A stretch of 64,000 bases of DNA. Origin: Bradyrhizobium prioriisuperbiae. Its GTDB lineage: Bacteria > Pseudomonadota > Alphaproteobacteria > Rhizobiales > Xanthobacteraceae. Shown here piece after piece: positions 20,496 through 29,010 of the stretch. The notes under the pieces were generated by a model. That model saw nothing but the letters and a program-made list of their open reading frames with translations. It ran no database searches and was not told where the DNA came from. The stretch is from positions 1 through 64,000 of the forward strand of contig NZ_CP135921.1 in assembly GCF_032397745.1 (NCBI RefSeq), given 5' to 3'. Position numbers and translations under genes: made by a program. Each line of letters starts with the position of its first letter. Within the stretch, counting starts at the first letter, position 1.

Positions 20496-20792
20496 ATGTC
20501 GGTTGACGGAAACTGGAAGATCACCATGAGCACACCGATGGGGGATCGCGACGCGACCCTCGCTTTGACCAGCGCGGGCGGCACGCTGACCGGCAGCCAG
20601 TCGGCCGAAGGCAACTCCGCCGAGATCTTCGAGGGCACCGTCAACGGCAACGACGTGGCCTGGAAGGTCGATATCACGAGCCCCATGCCGTTGACCCTCG
20701 CGTTCACCGGAAAGGTCGATGGCGATGCCATCGCCGGCGAAATGGGCGTCGGCTTCATGGGCAGTTTCCCGTTCAAGGGCAACCGCGCCTGA
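20496..20792 (+). CDS. Small conserved beta-rich protein, unknown function
   Basis: Protein of 98 residues starting MSVDGNWKITMSTPMGDRDA. The pattern (GNWKITMSTPMG, LTSAGGTLTGSQSAEG, IFEGTVNGNDVAWKVDITSP, LAFTGKVDGDAIAGEMGVG) is of alternating strands, like a small lipocalin-type or calycin-like beta sheet, but no signal peptide is present. The start at 20496 is fixed by GGAGGACGAC just upstream; the longer open frame to 20409 is not coding. I recognise it only as a conserved hypothetical of this group. A bidirectional terminator follows. Confidence 0.75.
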   Translation: MSVDGNWKITMSTPMGDRDATLALTSAGGTLTGSQSAEGNSAEIFEGTVNGNDVAWKVDITSPMPLTLAFTGKVDGDAIAGEMGVGFMGSFPFKGNRA

Positions 20793-20848
20793 GCGTCAGG
20801 CCACCCGCATGCGCGACGCCACATGCGGGACGGATCGTTGCAATAAAA

Positions 20849-20884
20849 AAAGCCCGGATGTCGCATTGCGCGCATCCGGGCTTT
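20849..20884. terminator. Bidirectional terminator between convergent genes
   Basis: Stem AAAGCCCGGATG / CATCCGGGCTTT with a 12-base loop, A-rich on the left and followed by AATTTTT on the right, so it can work on both strands. It ends the small beta-rich gene and the autotransporter gene. A degenerate REP-like segment (CCCGCATGCG...CATGCGGG, from about 20803) lies just to its left, and this stem may derive from the same repeat. Confidence 0.85.
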
Positions 20885-20898
20885 AATTTTTCGAGATT

Positions 20899-23800
20899 CT
20901 AGAATGCGTGACGCAGCCGTCCCGTGACCTGATGCGCCACCGCATCCTGGGTGCCGACAATGGCGTCGTAGTTCAGCGACACCGTGGTCAGCGGACCCAG
21001 CTTGCCGGACACGCCGGTGCCGAAGATGCCGAGATCGCGCGAGCCGATTCCGGTGGTGGTGGTGAAGCTGCCGGGGAACGAGGCGTCGACGAACGAGGCG
21101 GTGATATTGCGTACGCCATCGCGGAATTCATGCTGCCAGGCCAGCCGCACCTCCGGAGTGATGGTGCCGCCGTCGAACCGGTAGTCATAGGCGAAGCGCG
21201 CACCGAGACTGGAGCGCAGTGAGTCCGACTCATCAGAACCGACCACCAGCGCCGCTGGTCCGGTTTCGGCAAAGCCCGGCAGCCGGACGTTGATGTACTG
21301 CACGCCGATTTCCGGCGTCACCAGCCAGTTGCCGAAACGCAAATCCGTGCCGATCGTGCCGCGCGCCGCATAGTGCGTGCCGCTGAACGACGACAGGTTG
21401 GCGCTGCCCAGCGCCACGCGGGTGTTGTCGTAATCGCTCCAGCCATAGAGCGCCATGGCGGTGGCGAACCAGCCGGCCCCCTGGTAGCTGCCATAGACAC
21501 CGGCAGTGCCGGTGTTGATCCCGGTCTTGCTGCCCAGGCTGTCGAGATCGCCGGTGGTGCGGGCGAAGCCACCGAACACACCAACCAGCCAGCGATCGGC
21601 GATACGCCAGTCGGTGCCGATCACAACGTTTGCGGTGGTCGATTTGGTCGCCGGCGCATCGGTGCGCGCGCCTTGGCGAGCGAACGTCAGGCTGCTGTTG
21701 ACGAACAGGCCGCGATCGGTGTCGGCGATCTGCGGCACGCCGCGGATCGGCGCTTTTGCGTAGCTGAGCGCGGAGCCCGCATCGCCGCCCATGCCCGGCA
21801 TCACCGCGCCGAACGCATCGGCTGCGCTGCCGTCGACGCCATTCGCGAACGGCCGGTCGAGCGACCCGCGCCGCGAGAACAGACCGTCATTGAACATCGC
21901 CATCGCGGCACTGGCGCCGCCGAGATTGACGCTGCTGCCGTTGAGACGCGCGTCGGTGAGATGCTGACCGACCAGCGAGGTGGCCTGCTGCGCGCCGGCA
22001 ATGCCGAAGCGCGCGAGGCCCTGGTACGCAGCCGGCGACAGCTGCGACAGCGCCGCGCCGACATCGGGCGCCGAGGCCACGGAATCGATCAACGCAGCCA
22101 TCGCGGGGCTGGCGGCAATGGTGGTCGATCCATTGTCAAACAGCGTCGCAACGCCGAGCCCGGAACCGCTGGTCGCAAACGATGAGAACGAGCGTACCAT
22201 GCCGGTGACGACTTCGAACGAGGTGTAGAGCGTGCCGCCGATATTGACGGTCTGTCCCGCCAGCAGAGCGGCGCGCTTGGCTTCGCTCAGGCCCACCTTG
22301 TTGTAGTCCAGGGTATCGGTGCCGACGCCGCCGTCCACCAGGCCCTGGATGCGCGAACCCGGCATCACATGCAGGGTGTCGTTGCCGCCTTCGAGGTTCA
22401 CGGCACGGCCGGTGTTGCCGATGATGGTGCCGTAGTTCCACAGCACGTCGTCGCCTTCGCCCATCTGGATCGCCGAGCCGTCGCCGCGAATGAAGCGCGC
22501 CGAGCCGGTGCCGGTGTAGGTAACGCCGTTGAGCGTACCGACCGAGTTGGTGTCGATGCTGCCATTGCCGAGACGAACAATCGCGGTGGGATCGGGGATC
22601 GCACCGTTGCCGATAATGGTGCCGCGGTTGACGATGGTGTCGTTATCAGCCGCGGTGCCGGTCTTGTTCTCGAGCCGGATGGCGAAGCCATTCTGGCCGA
22701 CAATCAGGCCACCGATATTGTTGGTGATGGTGGTGGCGGCGAGACCGCTGCGTGAGCCATCGGCATTGGAGTCGTTGTTGACCACGATGGCGTAGTTGGC
22801 GCCGCTGATGGTGCCGTAGTTGGTGATGGTGCCGCCGCCGATCGAAATGCCTTCGCTGTTGTTGGCGCGGCCGCCCTTGTCGAACCCGCCGGCGCCGGTG
22901 CCTTCGATGGTGCCGTAGTTGGTGATGGTCGCCGCGAAATCGACATCGACGCCGTCGCCGTCACCATCGCCGACGCCCGCATAGGCGCCCGTGATCCGGC
23001 CATAGTTGATGACGGTGCCCGTGCCATCCGAGCCGACACCCGACCCGTTGCGACCCGTGATGGTGGCGCCGGCTTCGTTGGTAACGCTAACACTGGCATC
23101 GGAGGTGATGCCGTGGCGGAAACCGGAGATCGTGCCGCCGGCGTGGTTGATCACCGTGCCAGCATTGCCCTGCAGATCGATGCCATCGGAGCTCGCGCCC
23201 GAGCCGACGATGCCGTTGGCGAAGATCGTTCCCCAATTCTCGACCACGCCATTCTGCCCGGGCCGCACCGCGTCGTTCCCCGTCGCGGTGATCAGGCCGC
23301 CAGCACGGTTGATCACGACATTGCTGGCGGATCCCGCGATATCGGTCCAGTCGATCGCCTGGCCGGTTCCAGTCGATGAAATTGTGCCGGAATTGTCGAT
23401 CAGGAACGACCCGGCCGTGGTCTTTCCGCCGCTGGCGGTCACGCGGATGGTGTCGTCTTGCGACTGGATCGTTCCACCGGCGTTATTGAACACCTGGAAC
23501 GAGGTCACCAGGGACAGATTGCCGGTGATGTTCAGGTTGATCGCGCGATTTGCCGACGCCGTGGAGTCGATCAGTCCGCTGTTGGTGATCACGGTCGCGC
23601 CGGCACCGGGCCTGATCACGTCGCTTCCTAGCGCCCGCAGGATGCCGGTCGCGCCGTTGTTGATCTGGACGGTGCCGGTGCTCGAGGTATTGCTGGCGAA
23701 ATCGAACACCTGCCCCGTCGCCGAGACGATCGTCCCGGAATTGTTGATGACGACAGTGCCGTTGCCGATGCTCGTGTTGAGACGGAATGCATCGTCGGTG

Positions 23801-24141
23801 GTCGAAATCAGCGCGCCCACCAGATTGTCGAGGGTGATGTTGCGCGGCGTGGCGCCGCCGGTCACGTCCAGACCACGATTGGTCGAACTGATCGTGCCGG
23901 AGTTGCTGATCTTGATGCCGGGCGCATTGGAGGCCGCCGAGGAGGTGATGGACGTGCCGGTGACCGACAGCGTGCCGCCCGATTTCACCGTCAGAGTATC
24001 CGTCCCGGACAGCGATTTCGCCGCCGTATCCGTCGTTCCAGCGTTGACCGTAAAATCGGTCGCATGAACCGCGACCGAACCCGCGCACACACTCAGGCAA
24101 GCCAGCACCAGCCGGCTCGCCCCATATCGCCACCCTGTCAT
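20899..24141 (-). CDS. Autotransporter (type Va) with repeat-rich passenger
   Basis: Outer-membrane protein of 1080 residues. Signal peptide about 1-27 (LVLACLSVCAGSVAVHA). The passenger (about 28-640) is a beta-helix built of repeated turns such as ITNYGTIEG, INNSGTIVS and INRAGGLITATGNDAVRPG, as in adhesin-like autotransporters. A linker follows, then an autotransporter barrel (about 800-1080): LFVNSSLTFARQGARTD, GTDWRIADRWLVGVFGGFAR, GAWF-type strand AGWFATAMALYGWSDYD, and the terminal strand VTGRLRHAF ending in phenylalanine as required for BAM recognition. Role probably surface adhesion; the target is unknown. Nothing between this gene and the cyclase suggests an operon. Confidence 0.93.
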   Translation of the reverse strand: MTGWRYGASRLVLACLSVCAGSVAVHATDFTVNAGTTDTAAKSLSGTDTLTVKSGGTLSVTGTSITSSAASNAPGIKISNSGTISSTNRGLDVTGGATPRNITLDNLVGALISTTDDAFRLNTSIGNGTVVINNSGTIVSATGQVFDFASNTSSTGTVQINNGATGILRALGSDVIRPGAGATVITNSGLIDSTASANRAINLNITGNLSLVTSFQVFNNAGGTIQSQDDTIRVTASGGKTTAGSFLIDNSGTISSTGTGQAIDWTDIAGSASNVVINRAGGLITATGNDAVRPGQNGVVENWGTIFANGIVGSGASSDGIDLQGNAGTVINHAGGTISGFRHGITSDASVSVTNEAGATITGRNGSGVGSDGTGTVINYGRITGAYAGVGDGDGDGVDVDFAATITNYGTIEGTGAGGFDKGGRANNSEGISIGGGTITNYGTISGANYAIVVNNDSNADGSRSGLAATTITNNIGGLIVGQNGFAIRLENKTGTAADNDTIVNRGTIIGNGAIPDPTAIVRLGNGSIDTNSVGTLNGVTYTGTGSARFIRGDGSAIQMGEGDDVLWNYGTIIGNTGRAVNLEGGNDTLHVMPGSRIQGLVDGGVGTDTLDYNKVGLSEAKRAALLAGQTVNIGGTLYTSFEVVTGMVRSFSSFATSGSGLGVATLFDNGSTTIAASPAMAALIDSVASAPDVGAALSQLSPAAYQGLARFGIAGAQQATSLVGQHLTDARLNGSSVNLGGASAAMAMFNDGLFSRRGSLDRPFANGVDGSAADAFGAVMPGMGGDAGSALSYAKAPIRGVPQIADTDRGLFVNSSLTFARQGARTDAPATKSTTANVVIGTDWRIADRWLVGVFGGFARTTGDLDSLGSKTGINTGTAGVYGSYQGAGWFATAMALYGWSDYDNTRVALGSANLSSFSGTHYAARGTIGTDLRFGNWLVTPEIGVQYINVRLPGFAETGPAALVVGSDESDSLRSSLGARFAYDYRFDGGTITPEVRLAWQHEFRDGVRNITASFVDASFPGSFTTTTGIGSRDLGIFGTGVSGKLGPLTTVSLNYDAIVGTQDAVAHQVTGRLRHAF

Positions 24142-24247
24142 TGAAATCAGACCCCAACCAAAAGTAACTGCCCGGTTAAGGTCTTAGTTTTCGCGGATGA
24201 CAGCTGGATGACAGCAACCAGATCATCCGATGACGAGGATTTGCGGC

Positions 24248-25654
24248 CTACGGAATCTCGTAAACCAGCGCATCATCGGTGATGCCGCGCAGCGCCGCGC
24301 GCTGCTCGAGCGGGCACAGGCCGGCCTTCTCCAGGATCTTTGCGACATCGCTATCGGCCACGACCGGCTTGGTGGCGAAGATCGAGCGGGACTTCGCCAG
24401 CCCCTGCACTCGCGCCGCCATGTTGACGGTCTGGCCGAAATAATCCTGGCGATCGTTGAAGGTCACCGCGAGGCAGGGCCCTTCATGGATGCCGATCTTG
24501 AGCAGCAGATCCTCGTTGCCGCGCTGCTCGTTGATGGTCTGCATGGCGTCGCGCATCCGCAGCGCCGCGGCCAGTGCGCGGTCCGGCGTCGAGAATGTCG
24601 CCATCACGGCATCACCGATGGTCTTGACCACCGCACCAGCCTCGGACGCCACGATCTTGTACAGCACGCTGAAGTGCTGGCGCACCAGGTCGTAGGCAAC
24701 GAGGTCGCCGACCTTCTCGTAAAGCTCGGTCGAGCCTTTGAGGTCGGTGAACAGGAAAGTGAGGCTGGTGATCTTGAGACGCTGGTCGACGTCAAGCGTA
24801 TCGGTGCGGTAAATGTCGCGGAAGGTCTGGTTGGTGAGCAGGCGCTTGGCGGTGAGGAACGGCTTGCGCTTGCCGATCATGTCATGCAGCACCTGGTTGG
24901 CGACCCAGACGCTGGGCAGCACGCGCCGGTTGGTGCGATTGTCGAACGTCAGACGCAATGGACCGGGTCGCAGCTCCATGGTGCCGGTCGGCGCCTGCAC
25001 CTGGTTGAACACCATGGTCAGCGCCTGGCGCTCTCTCGTCGGCTCGCCCTTGACGTCGATGAACTGGGTGGCGTGGGTCACCGGATCAAACACAATGATG
25101 AATTCAGCCGGCAGCTGCAGCGAAAGCAGCGCCTTCTCGCCGGCCGGCAATTCCAGCGCCTCCATCGCGAAGTCGTCGAAATGCTGTTCGAGGTCCTCCG
25201 GCAGATCCATGCCGGAGCCCCAGAAGATCTGCCGGCAATATTCGATGAAGGGCAGCGCGTCGGGACTATGTGCCGCGATCTTGCGCACCCGCGGATTGAT
25301 CGTGAAGGTGACCTCGACCATCTCGTCGAGGGTCGGCTCATAGGCCGCCGCGCACAGCGAGCAGTCGTACTTGTCGTGGTCGAAGGTCTTCAGCGTCGCG
25401 CCGGCGTCGAGCACACCGCCGCAGCCGGGACACAGCATATTCCAGGACAGATCGAACAGACCGATCCGCGAGGCATGCAGAAAGGCGGCGATCGCATGTT
25501 CGACATCAACATCGGCCGCAGCGGCAAAGTCCAGCACATTGATCCGGCACAGGGCTCGGTCGGAGCCTTCCCGAACCAGCCGGTCGATGGCCTCGACAGA
25601 ACGGCCATCGGCGGTCTGCCGCAGGATATCGAACAGGGCCTTGATCTCGCTCAT
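24248..25654 (-). CDS. Class III adenylate/guanylate cyclase with N-terminal sensor domain
   Basis: Protein of 468 residues. The C-terminal cyclase domain (about 290-465) has the first metal aspartate in FLFTDLKGSTELYE, the second in VVKTIGDAVMATF (with the purine-specifying lysine), and the transition-state pair in FGQTVNMAARVQ. The N-terminal 270 residues resemble the DUF5939 domain found before such cyclases and contain two CxxC pairs (CPGC near 74, CSLC near 97) that could bind zinc. No membrane segment is visible, so it is probably a soluble enzyme making cAMP. It is divergent from lemA across a 310-base gap. Confidence 0.88.
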   Translation of the reverse strand: MSEIKALFDILRQTADGRSVEAIDRLVREGSDRALCRINVLDFAAAADVDVEHAIAAFLHASRIGLFDLSWNMLCPGCGGVLDAGATLKTFDHDKYDCSLCAAAYEPTLDEMVEVTFTINPRVRKIAAHSPDALPFIEYCRQIFWGSGMDLPEDLEQHFDDFAMEALELPAGEKALLSLQLPAEFIIVFDPVTHATQFIDVKGEPTRERQALTMVFNQVQAPTGTMELRPGPLRLTFDNRTNRRVLPSVWVANQVLHDMIGKRKPFLTAKRLLTNQTFRDIYRTDTLDVDQRLKITSLTFLFTDLKGSTELYEKVGDLVAYDLVRQHFSVLYKIVASEAGAVVKTIGDAVMATFSTPDRALAAALRMRDAMQTINEQRGNEDLLLKIGIHEGPCLAVTFNDRQDYFGQTVNMAARVQGLAKSRSIFATKPVVADSDVAKILEKAGLCPLEQRAALRGITDDALVYEIP

Positions 25655-25964
25655 GGCCTATATGTCGCGCAAAACGCCAGAGCAGGGAAGCGCAATCTCC
25701 ATGACGCGACATCACGGCCGTCACGATTTTGCGCGACTGGCGCCGCCAAATCCAAACCGCAGCGGGACAGTGGCGGCTGGCATATCGCGGCCCCATAAGC
25801 CATCTCCCACCCGGGAGCTGATATCAGCCAAATTCGACCGCAAAGCGTGAACGATTCCAGGACTCTCGGCGACTAAAACGGACCATGCCGTGGGGCAGCC
25901 CCTGCCCCGCGGCACTCTTTTCGTTTAGGTTACGCCCCTCGTTGTTCATCAGGAGCCCTTTGCC
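25655..25964. other. Divergent promoter region, cyclase / lemA
   Basis: Between the start codons of the divergent cyclase and lemA genes. Apart from AGGAGCCCTTTGCC, the ribosome binding site of lemA at 25950-25963, I see no repeat, operator or small gene here. Confidence 0.5.
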
Positions 25965-26525
25965 ATGTCGACCGGCTGGATCGTTCTCGGCGTCATTGTC
26001 GTCCTCGCCCTTTTCGCGCTTACTGCCTACAACCGACTGGTCGCTCTCAGCCAGCGGGTGGGCCAGGCGTTCGCCGACATCGACGTGCAGCTCAAGCAGC
26101 GCCATGACCTGATCCCGAACCTGGTCGAAACCGTCAAGGGTTATGCCAGCCACGAGCGCGGCACGCTCGAAGAGGTGGTGAAGGCGCGCAACAGCGCGAT
26201 TTCGGCGCAGGGGCCCGCGCAGGTGTCCGCCGCCGAAAACCAGCTCTCCGGCGCGCTCGGCCGCCTGATCGCGCTGTCGGAGGCCTATCCGGACCTCAAG
26301 GCCAACGCCAACTTCCAGCAGTTGCAGACCGAACTGTCGGATATCGAGAACAAGCTCGCCGCCAGCCGCCGCTTCTTCAACAACGCGGTCCAGGAATACA
26401 ACACCGGCATCCAGCAGATGCCCGCCGCGCTGTTCGCGGGCATGCTCGGCTTCACCCGCAAGGACTTCTTCGATCTCGGCGAGAGCCGCGCGCAACTCGA
26501 TCAGGCTCCCAGTGTGAAGTTCTGA
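25965..26525 (+). CDS. lemA: LemA family protein
   Basis: Membrane protein of 186 residues. One N-terminal transmembrane helix (about 4-24, WIVLGVIVVLALFALTAYN) is followed by the LemA signature VGQAFADIDVQLKQRHDLIP and NLVETVKGYASHE, then YPDLKANANFQQLQTELSDI and a C-terminal helix bundle ending FDLGESRAQLDQAPSVKF. LemA proteins are anchored helical bundles of unclear function, very often paired with a membrane M48 protease or TPM-domain protein; here the protease gene follows after 33 bases, so the two are probably one operon. Confidence 0.93.
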   Translation: MSTGWIVLGVIVVLALFALTAYNRLVALSQRVGQAFADIDVQLKQRHDLIPNLVETVKGYASHERGTLEEVVKARNSAISAQGPAQVSAAENQLSGALGRLIALSEAYPDLKANANFQQLQTELSDIENKLAASRRFFNNAVQEYNTGIQQMPAALFAGMLGFTRKDFFDLGESRAQLDQAPSVKF

Positions 26526-26558
26526 TCCAGCTTCCAGATCACCGCAGAGCAGCTGACC

Positions 26559-27740
26559 ATGGCCGCATACGGTCTCTACACGCACATCGCATCGAACAAG
26601 GCCCGTTCGCTGCTGCTGCTCGGCGGCCTGTTCCTGCTGATCTATGTGATGGTGTTCGCTGGCGCCTTGATCGCCGAGGTGATGAGCAATTCCCGCGGCA
26701 CGGTGGACTATTACCTCGCCGCAGCCGGCCACGACATGATCAAGGCGATCCCGCTGGCCACCATCGGTTCCGCGCTGTGGATCGTGATCGCCTATTTTTT
26801 CCACCAGAAGATCATCGACGCCGTCACCGGCGGCCACGACGTCACCCGGCAGGAGCAGCCTCGGCTCTATAATCTTCTGGAGAACCTCTGCATCTCGCGC
26901 GGCATCCCGATGCCGAAGCTGAAGATCGTGGAGAGCGATGCGCTGAATGCATTCGCCACCGGCCTCAACCCACGGCAGTACGCCATCACCGTGACCTCCG
27001 GACTGCTGCGCTCCCTCAACGACCAGGAAGTCGAGGCCGTGCTCGGCCATGAGCTGACCCATATCCGCAACGGCGACGTGCAGCTGATGGTGGTGGCGGT
27101 GATCATCGCCGGCGTGGTCGGGTTTTTCTCCGAACTGTTCTTCCGGATCTTCTTCAATTCCGGCTTCCGGTTCGGCGGCGGGTCCTCCCGTTCGTCATCG
27201 TCATCCGATGGTGACCGCAAGGGCGGCGGCGGTGGCGCCATTGTGGTCATCATTCTGGCCGTCGCGCTGATCGCCGTGGCGTGGGGGCTGTCGCTGGTGG
27301 TGCGCTTTGCACTGTCGCGCTCACGCGAGTTCCTCGCCGACGCAGGCTCCGTGGAGCTGACCAAAAATCCCGATGCCATGATCTCGGCGCTGCGCAAGAT
27401 CGAGAACCGCGGCGAGCTGCCGGGCGCGACCTCGGCGGTGATGGAAATGTGCCTCGATAATCCGCGCGAGGGCTTCGCCGACCTGTTCGCCACCCACCCC
27501 TCCGTCAACGCACGGGTCCAGGCACTGGTTCGTTATGCCGGCGGGCACGATCCCGGACCGCTGGCGCTGCCGGACCCGGAGACCGGCGACGATCCGGCCA
27601 GGGAGCGCCCGCTCCCGCCGCCCGCGCCATCCCCCTCTGCTCCTCCCGCAGGCTCCCCTTCAGGACCATGGAGCCCGTCCGGCCAGCCGGCAAACACCCC
27701 CGCTGCTCCCTGGAACAAGCCCGCCGGACCCTGGGGATAG
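26559..27740 (+). CDS. M48 family membrane zinc metalloprotease (HtpX-like)
   Basis: Inner-membrane protease of 393 residues. Transmembrane helices lie at about 20-45 and 70-90. The zinc motif is HELTH in AVLGHELTHIRNGD (about 164-168), followed by two more helices (about 185-205, 225-250) and SRSREFLADAGSVELT, in which the glutamate (SREFxAD) is the third zinc ligand. It differs from E. coli HtpX by about 100 extra residues: a serine-rich loop (SSRSSSSSDGDRKGGGGG) and a proline-rich tail (APPAGSPSGPWSPSGQPANT and on). With lemA it likely handles membrane-protein quality control; substrates are unknown. Confidence 0.92.
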   Translation: MAAYGLYTHIASNKARSLLLLGGLFLLIYVMVFAGALIAEVMSNSRGTVDYYLAAAGHDMIKAIPLATIGSALWIVIAYFFHQKIIDAVTGGHDVTRQEQPRLYNLLENLCISRGIPMPKLKIVESDALNAFATGLNPRQYAITVTSGLLRSLNDQEVEAVLGHELTHIRNGDVQLMVVAVIIAGVVGFFSELFFRIFFNSGFRFGGGSSRSSSSSDGDRKGGGGGAIVVIILAVALIAVAWGLSLVVRFALSRSREFLADAGSVELTKNPDAMISALRKIENRGELPGATSAVMEMCLDNPREGFADLFATHPSVNARVQALVRYAGGHDPGPLALPDPETGDDPARERPLPPPAPSPSAPPAGSPSGPWSPSGQPANTPAAPWNKPAGPWG

Positions 27741-27942
27741 GCCTGATCGGCCGGGAACCAGCTGCCTCGCACCGCGCTATACTCATTAACGAATCTCGCG
27801 CTATGACCCTGCTCTTGCGGTGGGGAATTGAATTCTCCCTTGTTTCTGCCATGGTCCCGCCCGATGCAGGTGGGGACTTGCGCGAAAGCGTGGGGCGCGG
27901 ACGCGCTGATTTGGGTACGGATTGGGGACTTAAGGGGATCTC

Positions 27943-28698
27943 ATGGCAAAACCGGCAGTGATCGTGGTGGGTGCGGACAAGGGCGGGGTCGGCAAGACCA
28001 CCGTGTCGCGCGCGGTTCTCGACTATTTCAACGCCAACAACGTTCCGACCCGCGCCTTCGACACCGAATCGCCGCGCGGCACCCTGAAGCGTTTCCATCC
28101 GGACATCACCGAAATCGTCGACATGACGACGACCTCGGACCAGATGAAGATCTTCGATACCCTCAATGCCGGCACCTCGGTGACCGTGATCGACGTCCGC
28201 GCAGGCCTGCTGTCGCCGGCATTGGCCTCGCTGCGCGACATCGGTTTCCTTGACGCCGCCAAGTCCGGCCAGATCACCTTCGCGGTGTTCCACATCCTGG
28301 GACCGTCGATCGCCTCACTGGACGAAATCGCGGAAACCGCGAACTTCATGAGCGGCGCCAAGTATTTTCTGGTGAAGAACTTCATCAACAATACGAGCTT
28401 CTTCGAGTGGGACCAGGCCACCTACAATTCCTACTTCCACCGCATCAAGGACGCGACCGAGCTCACCATCCCGAAGCTGAACGAAATGGCCTATGAGCAG
28501 GTCGAAGTCGCCTCGGTGCCGTTCCTGAAGTTCGTCGCCAACAAGGGCCACAACGACGAAACCGCCAATTATTCCTTCGTACTGCGCGGCTATGTCCGGC
28601 ACTGGCTGGGCAATGTCTGGGGCGAGTTCGACCGCATCAAGCTGACCGACATCGTCGGCGGCGAGAAGGCGACGGCCCGCACCAAGAGCGCCGAGTAA
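27943..28698 (+). CDS. ParA/MinD-like P-loop ATPase, first of a pair
   Basis: Soluble protein of 251 residues with the deviant Walker A motif GADKGGVGKTTVSR (about 10-23) of ParA/MinD ATPases, then ESPRGTLKRFHPDITEIVDM and VTVIDVRAGLLSPALASLRD in the Walker A' / B region. The C-terminal half (VKNFINNTSFFEWDQATYNS and on) has no clear family mark. No ParB or plasmid gene is nearby. It shares local sequence with the next ATPase (29011): FDxE/N..., HPDITEIVDM versus LPEVTETADVM, and IGFLDAA versus IGFFKEA. Function unknown; localisation or loading of a partner is the usual role of such ATPases. The start at 27943 follows AAGGGGATCTC. Confidence 0.8.
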   Translation: MAKPAVIVVGADKGGVGKTTVSRAVLDYFNANNVPTRAFDTESPRGTLKRFHPDITEIVDMTTTSDQMKIFDTLNAGTSVTVIDVRAGLLSPALASLRDIGFLDAAKSGQITFAVFHILGPSIASLDEIAETANFMSGAKYFLVKNFINNTSFFEWDQATYNSYFHRIKDATELTIPKLNEMAYEQVEVASVPFLKFVANKGHNDETANYSFVLRGYVRHWLGNVWGEFDRIKLTDIVGGEKATARTKSAE

Positions 28699-28821
28699 AC
28701 CGGCCCAAGAGCCTACCAAAGACCGATCCAGGCTCCGATCTCTGCGGCCCACGGGCCGCAATTCCTTGATCTGGGAGCACCTGCGCGTCATGCTGCGCAT
28801 GGCGCGATATTGCCGTGACGT

Positions 28822-28897
28822 CTAGTGTCTCGAATCCGAAGTTCGCATCACTCAACCGCGCCTTCGGAGCGAACTTCGGATTCGAAAAGGACACTAG
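28822..28897. repeat. Long palindromic repeat, hairpin 1
   Basis: Left arm CTAGTGTC then TCGAATCCGAAGTTCGC; right arm GCGAACTTCGGATTCGA, AAG, GACACTAG. The stem has about 25 paired bases with a small bulge and a loop of about 24 bases. It shares CTAGTGT and GAAT-CGAAGTTCG with hairpin 2, so both belong to one repeat family. Confidence 0.8.
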
Positions 28898-28910
28898 TAA
28901 CTTTATGATT

Positions 28911-28987
28911 CTAGTGTGCTTTATGAATGCGAAGTTCGTGAAAGCATCTGCCGCGAAACTGCACGAACTTCGCATTCAGCACACTAG
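28911..28987. repeat. Long palindromic repeat, hairpin 2
   Basis: Left arm CTAGTGTGCT, TTAT, GAATGCGAAGTTCGTG; right arm CACGAACTTCGCATTC, AGCACACTAG. About 26 base pairs with a loop of 22 and a small internal loop. Ends in TTTTTCG, so transcripts from the first ParA-like gene might terminate here. Confidence 0.8.
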
Positions 28988-29010
28988 TTTTTCGCCCAGT
29001 TTTCCGCCTC

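Larger units (their letters stand above)
28699..29010. other. Intergenic region with two long hairpins
   Basis: The gap between the two ParA-like genes. Its right half is filled by two hairpins (28822-28897 and 28911-28987), listed separately. The left 120 bases show no gene or repeat that I can identify. Hairpin 2 ends 23 bases before the ATG of the second ATPase. Confidence 0.7.

Noticed and set aside
22369..22755. Frames opposite the autotransporter passenger
   Set aside because: They arise from the repetitive passenger sequence; no start signal or known motif.
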